Shown: piece by piece, positions 6,717-13,046 of the stretch
How positions within the stretch are numbered: position 1 is the first letter of the stretch
How the letters are laid out: each line of letters starts with the position of its first letter
Origin: a virus
Virus record (IMG/VR): IMGVR_UViG_3300003690_000053
Span: 1 to 33,267 of that record
Direction: 5' to 3' (one strand)
DNA length: 33,267 nt
Made by a program: the position numbers and the translations under genes
The notes under the pieces: model-generated
Told to the model about the DNA's origin: nothing
Seen by the model: the letters and a program-made list of their open reading frames with translations, nothing else
The model's database searches: none

Positions 6717-9700
6717 AGTCTTGATCTTTAAATTGTCCTTCTGTAATAACCTCGGAAGGTCCGACGAAGCGGTGAGTGCTTAAAAGTTCTCTCAGTTGCT
6801 TTTCGGTGATTATTTCTGTCCAATCATCTGGCAATTTAGCACTAGCTAGACGGCTGAAATCTGTCCATTGTTTTTCAGTGATAACTTCTGGCCAATCTTT
6901 CCAACGAGTAACATATCCATCAGTAATAGAATCAAGTTGTCCTTGTGTAATAACGTCATAAGAGCCTCTACGTGTCTGAGGGGACTCGCTAGTTGTGTCA
7001 TCTAGTTCATCAGCGTCTTTTTCACCAGAAATTTCAGCTTCTGTGATTTGTTCCCAAGTTTCATTTGTTCTTGGATGCAAGTCAGCATTTTCTGAGCTAG
7101 AAAGCTGTTTTTCTGTAATCACTTCTTGCTGAGCATCGCTATCGTTAGCTGGATTTCCAACTGCCGCAGTTTTATCTGTTTCTTTAATTGCAGTTTTGTT
7201 TGTTTCTTTAGTTCCTGGCATGACGTTAATTAACTCCTTGTTGGCCAAAATTTCTTTTCCGGCTTTTTCCGGATCACTATCAATCATCTTTTGAATATCT
7301 TCAGGAAAAGTAGACACATTCGCAGAGCGAATAATCTTTTCTCCTTGGGCTTCTATAACCATTGTTCCGTCTGCTGACGTTTTATCAATAACAATGCGAC
7401 GAACTTCTTTGTCGGAAGGATCGCCATCAAACACTTCTATATAAGTTTTAGACACACTAGAGCTCCTAGAGAGTTTATTTGCATTAAGATTCTTAATCTT
7501 ATCCCTTACTTTAGAAGAAGATGCAAATAAATCCTTCTTTTTATTTATGAAATTAGAGGAAAATTTTGGTTTAATTACTGACCCAAGTCCAGACATATCT
7601 TGAATAGATATTCCAGATGGAGTAACTTGAGTAGTTGTAGCACCTATAGGAGGTGGTGCTTGCTGTCCAGGTTGCACTGGTTGAGCTGGTTGAGCATCAG
7701 GAGATTGAGGAGTTGTATCTCCTATAGCTTCAACTGTTGGAGATGGAAGTTGAGCATATCCCATTTCTGAGAGTTCATCAACAATACCTTGAACGTCAGC
7801 CATTGCTTTAACAAGATCGCTAACATATTCCATCGATATCTCATTTTTCTGAGCAAGCATGCTTTTAACGACTTTTTCCATGCCACTCATGCTTTCAGTA
7901 AGATTAGTTAATTCGTCTTGTCCTGCGACCTTCTTTAATTTCGAATCATCATTACCTCTTGTCATTTGTAGTTGAGCAATAGCTTTTTTAAGTTCAGCAA
8001 CCTTTTTGGTAACATTTGGAGCGTGTAAGATATCACATACACCGCATCTATGACATGCAGGGTTAACAACGAAGCTATTTTCAATAAATTTTAGACCGAA
8101 GTTGTGTTCAAAGATTTGTTGTTCTTTATAATGATTTATCTTGCTTTCGCTTCGTTTTTTACCGCAAATGGGACAAGGTTCTTCTCCTGCATCTTCTCCG
8201 TCGTGATATTCACAATTATAATCGCCAGATACTTTACGATTCTTGCGATTTTTAACATGATCACAATATTCATCTGCTGTGGGAGATTTTTTGTGGCAAA
8301 CAGAACAGACAGAATAATCGACAGAACAATTATGAGTAGCAATATCGTTTAATATATAACTATGATCGCTTTCCTCATTATTGAGGCTTCCAACCTGAAT
8401 GTAATAAGTTGGTTCGTCATTCTCTATTATTTCAACTTCTTTGACTCTATGTGCAACATATTTGTCGTAGAAAAATGAATCAAACTTTGACTGCTTAGCT
8501 TTTTTATTTACATTAGCTTTTCTTGATTGACCAGATAATACATCGCTAATAGTATTTGTAAAATAAAGCATGTATTCCACGTATTCGAAATCATTATCAA
8601 TAACAGTTGACGTTGACGCTGAAGCTATGCGCTCATGTCTTGATAAAGTAGCAGGAACACCTAGATTCAAAGATATTTTTCTAACACCCGAAAGCAGATC
8701 ATTTGAAGCCGATGATAACTGCAAAGCTCCTGATTCACTCGATCCTTTTTTAGTTGATCTCTCCTGAACAATACAACCATCGCCATCGAGGTAAGCACCT
8801 AAAAACGTTTTTTGGGTAATAAAAGATTCGTTTCTTAATAAATTAGAAACCTTCTTAACTTTGCTACCAGTGCCAATGTGTTTAAGACAAATTTCGGCTA
8901 GGTCTGGATTCCACGTTGTGATGTATACGCCATTTCTATCAGCAACTTTTCTTTCATGAACATTATTTTCTGGATATCTCTTTTTCAGAGCTTCTTGTAA
9001 TTGGCCTTTAAGTGGATCGTTTAATCCGAAGCTGAAACCAACCGTAGACTGGCTGACCCAACCTTCGGCAGCATATACTCCCAAAATAAATGCTAACTTA
9101 TTATCCAGATTTGCATGATATTCAGAAAAAACATACTTATCCAATATCTCTAAAACATGATCTCCCTCTTTCACAAGACTGGCTTTTATAAAAGCGGGCT
9201 TAACCGTCTTATTAATTTCGGAAATATTTTTTCTATATTTTTTTCCAGATTTCGTTGTATAGTGCAGATCAGAACCTCGTAACACCAAAACAGGATGTTC
9301 GCAGCTTAATGCAAGCCCTGATTTTTTACCACTCCATTTAATATGATAAAGTTGTTTATGATCTTGTGTCTTACAAATGGTGTGAATCTTTTCAATCTTG
9401 CCAGTATGAGTTGCAACTTGATCGCTCTTCTTCAATTCATCAACACGTTTCAACGAAAGATCACCCATTGTTACTAAATCATGTCCACGACTAGCTCCCA
9501 TTGAAGTTCCAGTGCAATATTTTTCCTCTATACTTCTGGCTAATGATGGATATGCAACTTTGTCAATACGGGCGAGAATAAAGATGCCACCTTCTTTATC
9601 ATCATACCAAGAATGGACACATTCGCCCCTTGCATTTTCTACTTCACTATTCTGATGGTTTGTAAAGACAGGAACGCCAATGAAGGTATGAGCTGCTTTT

Positions 9701-9954
9701 TTTAGTTCTGCTTCACAGAAAGCATCACCATTGTCATTAACAATGTCTTTTTCGATAGCAAAGATTTTGACGAAAAGATGATCGGGATACTTATCAATAG
9801 AGGCTTGAATATCGAAACCACCGTACTTGTTTTCTTCTGCTTCTTTGACAGAAGCAGTCTTAATCATTTCTGGCAATACGAATATATCCCAATCTTTGGG
9901 ATGATTCAAAGGTTCTATCGTAAAACTATTAAATGCTATTTTTTTAAATGACAT
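6676..9954 (-). CDS. Prohead protease with an intein and a long repeat-bearing C-terminal tail
   Basis: A 1092-residue precursor; removal of the intein (residues 154-542) would leave 703 residues. The protease domain of the T4 gp21-like type spans 1-153 plus 543-650. The presumed catalytic His100 lies in FTNHQ and Ser151 in CTGTSMG. After the intein the domain resumes CSVDYSVCSVCHKK and holds further Cys pairs (594/597, 634, 637/640) that suggest zinc binding. Residues 650-735 are helical, 735-780 Pro/Gln-rich, and 944-1075 carry six VITEKQ-like repeats. The protease matures head proteins inside the prohead. The long tail suggests that protease and scaffold-binding functions are fused. The N-terminus MSFKKIAF follows an AT-rich sequence with only a weak, distant SD. 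Confidence 0.9.
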   Translation of the reverse strand: MSFKKIAFNSFTIEPLNHPKDWDIFVLPEMIKTASVKEAEENKYGGFDIQASIDKYPDHLFVKIFAIEKDIVNDNGDAFCEAELKKAAHTFIGVPVFTNHQNSEVENARGECVHSWYDDKEGGIFILARIDKVAYPSLARSIEEKYCTGTSMGASRGHDLVTMGDLSLKRVDELKKSDQVATHTGKIEKIHTICKTQDHKQLYHIKWSGKKSGLALSCEHPVLVLRGSDLHYTTKSGKKYRKNISEINKTVKPAFIKASLVKEGDHVLEILDKYVFSEYHANLDNKLAFILGVYAAEGWVSQSTVGFSFGLNDPLKGQLQEALKKRYPENNVHERKVADRNGVYITTWNPDLAEICLKHIGTGSKVKKVSNLLRNESFITQKTFLGAYLDGDGCIVQERSTKKGSSESGALQLSSASNDLLSGVRKISLNLGVPATLSRHERIASASTSTVIDNDFEYVEYMLYFTNTISDVLSGQSRKANVNKKAKQSKFDSFFYDKYVAHRVKEVEIIENDEPTYYIQVGSLNNEESDHSYILNDIATHNCSVDYSVCSVCHKKSPTADEYCDHVKNRKNRKVSGDYNCEYHDGEDAGEEPCPICGKKRSESKINHYKEQQIFEHNFGLKFIENSFVVNPACHRCGVCDILHAPNVTKKVAELKKAIAQLQMTRGNDDSKLKKVAGQDELTNLTESMSGMEKVVKSMLAQKNEISMEYVSDLVKAMADVQGIVDELSEMGYAQLPSPTVEAIGDTTPQSPDAQPAQPVQPGQQAPPPIGATTTQVTPSGISIQDMSGLGSVIKPKFSSNFINKKKDLFASSSKVRDKIKNLNANKLSRSSSVSKTYIEVFDGDPSDKEVRRIVIDKTSADGTMVIEAQGEKIIRSANVSTFPEDIQKMIDSDPEKAGKEILANKELINVMPGTKETNKTAIKETDKTAAVGNPANDSDAQQEVITEKQLSSSENADLHPRTNETWEQITEAEISGEKDADELDDTTSESPQTRRGSYDVITQGQLDSITDGYVTRWKDWPEVITEKQWTDFSRLASAKLPDDWTEIITEKQLRELLSTHRFVGPSEVITEGQFKDQDYGIKRWASAKRRI
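6730..7125 (-). repeat. VITEKQ-type repeats in the protease C-terminal tail
   Basis: Six related motifs occur in residues 944-1075: EVITEKQL, EQITEAEI, DVITQGQL, EVITEKQW, EIITEKQL and EVITEGQF. They are separated by 16-25 variable residues, mostly polar. The regular [DE]-[VIQ]-I-T-[EQ] core followed by a hydrophobic residue looks like an amphipathic binding motif repeated for avidity. Confidence 0.85.
8329..9495 (-). mobile_element. LAGLIDADG intein in the prohead protease (389 aa, Ala1, Cys+1)
   Basis: Residues 154-542 of the protease ORF form an intein. Block A is ASRGHDLVTM, with Ala where Cys or Ser is usual. Block B is SCEHPVLVL with His220. Two LAGLIDADG helices are ILGVYAAEGW (about 290-299) and FLGAYLDGDG (384-393). 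Blocks F and G are TYYIQV and ILNDIATHN, ending in His-Asn followed by Cys+1. Removal joins CTGTSMG to CSVDYSVC. Ala1 with Cys+1 resembles class 2 inteins such as KlbA, where Cys+1 attacks the N-terminal junction directly. The endonuclease acids appear intact. Confidence 0.93.
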
Positions 9955-9968
9955 ATTAATTAACTATC

Positions 9969-10406
9969 CTATGACAAAGAAGGCCATGCGTGAACATTCT
10001 TGCTTCTACATTCGCGATTGGTGCAAGTCGCCTCAGATCCTATAGCAAGCATTCTGTTCAATTCATCCGTAAACACTGTTCCGCAATCTTTACACCTCCA
10101 ATACTTAGGACGCGATTCATTGACATCCTTTTCTTGCACCTGTGCTGTTCTTTTATTTCTTCGCTTTTGCAATGCTTGTGCATACACATGAACTTCATCT
10201 TGATAGAATCCAGCTTTAGGTCCGTTAGGCATAGCCTCTAATGCTGCTTTCGCATCTCGTATACCATATCTCAAAACCTCTTCTGGCTGTTGTTCAGCCC
10301 ATGCTTCAGCAGCAGCAAAGTCAAGAGATACAGTTCCATCTGCAAGGGGTGGCATTTCAAACTTTGCGGAATTTTTTACATAACCTGCCGATTTAATTGT
10401 TTTCAT
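9969..10406 (-). CDS. Leader-family protein with a C-terminal zinc ribbon
   Basis: A 145-residue protein beginning MKTIKSAGYVKN, the leader shared with neighbouring genes. The middle is helical (FAAAEAWAEQQPEEVLRYG, then KAALEAMP). The C-terminal part has four cysteines at 105, 108, 128 and 133 in CKDC and CTNREC, a likely zinc ribbon. It ends 14 nt before the protease start. It is probably a virion or head-assembly protein, judging only from context and the leader. No enzyme signature is visible. Confidence 0.75.
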   Translation of the reverse strand: MKTIKSAGYVKNSAKFEMPPLADGTVSLDFAAAEAWAEQQPEEVLRYGIRDAKAALEAMPNGPKAGFYQDEVHVYAQALQKRRNKRTAQVQEKDVNESRPKYWRCKDCGTVFTDELNRMLAIGSEATCTNRECRSKNVHAWPSLS

Positions 10407-10469
10407 TTAATGCTTTCCTGCACCGCTATAATTAAATTTCTCTGTTTTATTCATAATCAGATTTTCCAT
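10407..10469 (-). CDS. Possible 20-residue peptide
   Basis: A very short frame (MENLIMNKTEKFNYSGAGKH) follows an AAAGGAG at about ten bases and stops immediately before the ATG of the next gene. It may be a real small peptide, a remnant, or only the leader of that gene. Confidence 0.25.
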   Translation of the reverse strand: MENLIMNKTEKFNYSGAGKH

Positions 10470-10497
10470 CAAGAGGCATCTCCTTTGTTATCTGCTT

Positions 10498-10971
10498 CTA
10501 ATATTTGGTCGCTAAATGATTTATAAGAGCCAAGTCAAGATCAGCCCTATACTCAGCCCTATTCAACAACGTAGCTTCTAGTTGAGCAACAGCCTGCTTA
10601 ACCGACGTAACTCCAGAATCCTTAGAAAGGAAAGCTCTTATATCATCTATCGAGGCTTTTGAGGGCAATTTATTCGTGAAGAGGTTCTTAAGACCTTTTA
10701 TTTTGTTTCGGATATCCTCATCAGAGCGTCCTTCTCCTTCATGTAATTTAGCCCTATCAAATGCCTCTTCTACGTTCTCTCTTGTTATGGGTTTGCCATT
10801 AGGCAGGAAGAGCCTACCATCTTTAAAGTCGATATTCCTTCTCTCAATGGCCAACTTAAGCCCTGGACTTAAGTCCTCTACAGTAGTAAGTGGACTTAGT
10901 TGTGCTAACTTGTGAGGGAACTTGAGTTTCCTGCGATTTTTGCTATAGCCTGCTGATTTAATTAATTTCAT
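10498..10971 (-). CDS. Leader-family protein, unknown function
   Basis: A 157-residue protein starting MKLIKSAGYSKNRRKLKFPH, with the shared leader followed by a basic stretch. The rest is mostly helical and charged, with a small hairpin-like segment DGRLFLPNGKPIT and a helical C-terminus rich in Leu and Ala. Its ATG overlaps the end of the upstream ORF by 14 nt, implying translational coupling. No known domain is recognised. Confidence 0.75.
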   Translation of the reverse strand: MKLIKSAGYSKNRRKLKFPHKLAQLSPLTTVEDLSPGLKLAIERRNIDFKDGRLFLPNGKPITRENVEEAFDRAKLHEGEGRSDEDIRNKIKGLKNLFTNKLPSKASIDDIRAFLSKDSGVTSVKQAVAQLEATLLNRAEYRADLDLALINHLATKY

Positions 10972-11311
10972 TCACGCTTGTCCTGTGTTTATGGGCCATA
11001 TCTCTTGCAATCTCAACTAAATTATCAGCTAATTCATTCATTAATTCTGGTGTCATTTGTTCCATATTTTTTGCGAAAAATCTTACGGACAAGGCTACAC
11101 TTTGCAATCTTTCGGCAGGCGTGTCTTTTATACCGGGACTTGGATCATCGTCAGTATTTGGATCAAGCATTTCAGCCTGATCAATAGATTCACCAAGACT
11201 CGGTTCGGCGGGTGGCAGCTTCTGAGATTGCTTCATCCAGTCGTCGTAATCTGCTTTCTGCGGATCATCATGCTCGCCCCATCTAGCATTAAGACTTTGC
11301 TCCCTTGTCAT
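10958..11311 (-). CDS. Downstream half of a leader-family gene split by a 35-bp duplication
   Basis: A 117-residue frame starting MTREQSLNARWGEHDD, without the MKxIKSA leader its neighbours have. Its C-terminal half (PSPGIKDTPAERLQSVAL, then VRFFAKNMEQMTPELMNEL) is closely similar to the 76-residue protein at 11933-12163. Deleting one copy of the adjacent 35-bp repeat fuses it in frame behind the ORF at 11317-11649. It is therefore probably the 3' half of a former gene of about 215 codons. The ATG lies inside the repeat and may allow re-initiation five bases after the upstream stop. Confidence 0.65.
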   Translation of the reverse strand: MTREQSLNARWGEHDDPQKADYDDWMKQSQKLPPAEPSLGESIDQAEMLDPNTDDDPSPGIKDTPAERLQSVALSVRFFAKNMEQMTPELMNELADNLVEIARDMAHKHRTSVNEIN

Positions 11312-11372
11312 TCCTTCTACCCTAATGGCCCATTCACCCTTGTCATTCCTTCTACCCTAATGGCCCATTCAA
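11303..11372. repeat. Perfect 35-bp tandem duplication
   Basis: Two identical 35-bp copies (11303-11337 and 11338-11372) lie head to tail over the junction of two ORFs. The unit length is not a multiple of three, so the duplication shifts the frame and produces the TAG at 11317-11319. Confidence 0.95.
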
Positions 11373-11649
11373 TGGCACTCTTCTCATCAGTAATACCTTC
11401 CTCCTTCAACTCTGCTGCTATCTCAACATCTTCCATAGCCTCATCAATTGTAGTGAGAGAACCACGTCCAACTCTGGGGTTGGCTCTAATAACATCAACA
11501 AGAGGTCGCATTTCTACTAGCAGTTGAGCTTTCTGTTGTTCACTTAATTCATGAGCCCATACTGCTATTTTTCTCATGGGAATAATTTTGTAAAGAAATT
11601 TTTTAAAGTATGTCAATACGTTATATCTTGCTGATTTAATTATTTTCAT
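11317..11649 (-). CDS. Upstream half of a leader-family gene split by a 35-bp duplication
   Basis: A 110-residue frame beginning MKIIKSARYNVLTYFKKF, with the shared leader. A helical segment (HELSEQQKAQLLVEMRPLVD) and an acidic region follow. The last residues VNGPLG are encoded by the second copy of the 35-bp repeat and are probably an artefact of the frameshift. Without the duplication the frame would read ...EWAIRVEGMTREQSLN... and continue for another 116 codons. Function is unknown; it may still be made as a shortened protein. Confidence 0.68.
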   Translation of the reverse strand: MKIIKSARYNVLTYFKKFLYKIIPMRKIAVWAHELSEQQKAQLLVEMRPLVDVIRANPRVGRGSLTTIDEAMEDVEIAAELKEEGITDEKSAIEWAIRVEGMTRVNGPLG

Positions 11650-11656
11650 TTGCTAT

Positions 11657-11932
11657 TTACCCTGTATACCTTACTTTGCCCTGTAGAGAGTCCACATCAT
11701 CTGCCATTCTTATTAAATTGCTTGCCATCTCTCTTAACTGGGCGGCGAATGTAGGACCAGTATCATCTATAGGCTGAAGATCCTTAGGGGTAATTGCTCC
11801 TTCACCATCCCAACCCTCGGGAATCGTGCCTTGACCTTTCTTTGTCCATCCCTGCTCTTTTCCTATCTTCTGCCATTCAGATTTAGATAGTTTTAATTGT
11901 GTTTTACCCGATGCGTTTTTAATTAGTTTCAT
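11657..11932 (-). CDS. Leader-family small protein
   Basis: A 91-residue protein starting MKLIKNASGKTQLKLSKS, a divergent copy of the shared leader. A lysine- and glycine-rich middle (EWQKIGKEQGWTKKGQG) is followed by a C-terminal helical segment (FAAQLREMASNLIRMADDVD). That segment resembles the end of the neighbouring 76-residue protein in layout. The ATG directly follows the TAA of the gene upstream with no spacer. Function is unknown. Confidence 0.75.
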   Translation of the reverse strand: MKLIKNASGKTQLKLSKSEWQKIGKEQGWTKKGQGTIPEGWDGEGAITPKDLQPIDDTGPTFAAQLREMASNLIRMADDVDSLQGKVRYTG

Positions 11933-12163
11933 TTATACTTGTCCTGGAACATTCGTCAATATATCTCTTGCAATAGCCTCTAAATTATCAGCTAATTCAT
12001 TCATTAACTCTGGCGTCATTTTTTGCATATCTTTTGCGAAAAATCTTATGCCCATGGCTATATCTTGCAATTTTGCGGCTGGCGGGTCTTTTATGCCGGA
12101 ACTTGAATCATCAGTAATGTCTTGTGCTGTTTTGTTATAAGATGCTGATTTAATTAGTTTCAT
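11933..12163 (-). CDS. Leader-family small protein, intact paralogue of the split gene
   Basis: I start this 76-residue protein at the ATG at 12163 (MKLIKSASYNKTAQDI). The longer frame from 12211 would put 16 unrelated residues before the conserved leader. The remainder (SSGIKDPPAAKLQDIAMG, then IRFFAKDMQKMTPELMNEL) matches the C-terminal half of the ORF at 10958-11311 almost residue for residue, so the two arose by duplication. It is predicted to be helical. It overlaps the membrane-protein gene upstream by 14 nt. Confidence 0.75.
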   Translation of the reverse strand: MKLIKSASYNKTAQDITDDSSSGIKDPPAAKLQDIAMGIRFFAKDMQKMTPELMNELADNLEAIARDILTNVPGQV

Positions 12164-12356
12164 TTGTTTCTTTCTCACATTGCCAGCGCAACACCACATA
12201 CAACCCAGCAAAAAGCGCTGTAAGGAAATAAAAAATTAAAGCTGTACCCCAATAAGAACCTATCAAGTCGAGGAAAGTCTTGAATACGATATCGTACCCA
12301 AGAGGGCAAAAGAAAGCCGCTGCCGCGAGGCAGATTGTTGCAAGTCTCTCTGTCAT
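12150..12356 (-). CDS. Small membrane protein with two transmembrane helices
   Basis: A 68-residue protein if started at the second ATG (12356), which has TAGGA six bases upstream; the first ATG at 12362 would add two residues. Two hydrophobic segments (LATICLAAAAFFCPLGY and a second ending in FLTALFAGLYVVL) are joined by a short loop. The C-terminus is charged (RWQCEKETNETN). The layout fits a two-helix holin-like or other inner-membrane protein, but nothing else nearby supports a lysis role. A competing frame (12175-12411) has no better support. Confidence 0.6.
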   Translation of the reverse strand: MTERLATICLAAAAFFCPLGYDIVFKTFLDLIGSYWGTALIFYFLTALFAGLYVVLRWQCEKETNETN

Positions 12357-12362
12357 GACCAT

Positions 12363-12536
12363 TCCTACGTTTAGGTTCAGGGTCCGAATTTTCGGATTCT
12401 AGATCTTCCATTGCTGTATTATTAAGTATTATAAAAAACTTACGAAAAATCCTTTATCCCCTCTTAATATAAAAACTATCATTAGATAAATAGTCTACGG
12501 CTTTCCAGAGAAGCCTTAGGTTATCCTTAAATATAC
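12363..12536 (-). other. Intergenic region, AT-rich, no supported gene
   Basis: About 170 nt with an imperfect hairpin GGCTT...AAGCC near 12510 and a TATAAT on the minus strand near 12430, without a convincing -35. It may hold a promoter for the leader-family cluster, but I cannot show one. Confidence 0.3.
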
Positions 12537-13046
12537 CTAAGCCCCAGTTGCATTCTTTACATAATAGATTTCATCTTCAATACTCCCCCTTACGTGCCTA
12601 GGTATTTTGATATTTGCTAAATCATGAACTGTATAATTAGATACCCCTTTAGGAAAAGGCACTGCCCATCGATCTGCAGCAAAACTTAATGCAGCATGCA
12701 AACTAGAAAAGTATTCTCCTGAGGGAGCATATATTTTCTTCTTCTCGTCTTGTGGTAATCTTTTGATACCGGCAAAGAATTGTTTCTTCAAGTCTTTTGT
12801 TAGTGCAGGACCAACAACAATAAAATAATCACCATTTGTAGTATAGTCGTGCCCCTCCCAACGATGATATGAGCCACTTCCCAATTCTCTATCATAACGC
12901 TTCTTTAATGGCGCAGACTTATCATGATAGAACTCTTCCCATTTGATGCCTCTGTCACGAATGCGTTTTCTGCCCTTCAGACTGCCTTTAGGCGGGGGAA
13001 GGTAATTCCTTGCTTGTTTGTGTTCTTTCAGGTTGAAGCTGGCCAT
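12537..13046 (-). CDS. Unknown protein overlapping the portal 3' end
   Basis: The protein is 169 residues from the ATG at 13046 (MASFNLKEHKQARNYLPPP); the longer frame needs a TTG start. The first 59 nt overlap the end of the portal gene in another frame. A basic N-terminal stretch (KGSLKGRKRIRDRG) is followed by a mixed alpha/beta region with many Tyr, Trp and His (SGSYHRWEGHDYTTNGDYF). The N-terminal FNLKE resembles FNLKKAQ and FNLSKTAQ found in the large ORF at 17081-18721. No family is recognised; it is probably a virion protein by context. Confidence 0.7.
   Translation of the reverse strand: MASFNLKEHKQARNYLPPPKGSLKGRKRIRDRGIKWEEFYHDKSAPLKKRYDRELGSGSYHRWEGHDYTTNGDYFIVVGPALTKDLKKQFFAGIKRLPQDEKKKIYAPSGEYFSSLHAALSFAADRWAVPFPKGVSNYTVHDLANIKIPRHVRGSIEDEIYYVKNATGA

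Noticed and set aside
12175-12411. Alternative 78-codon minus-strand ORF
   Set aside because: It overlaps the two-helix membrane protein in another frame and has a weaker SD and less protein-like composition.
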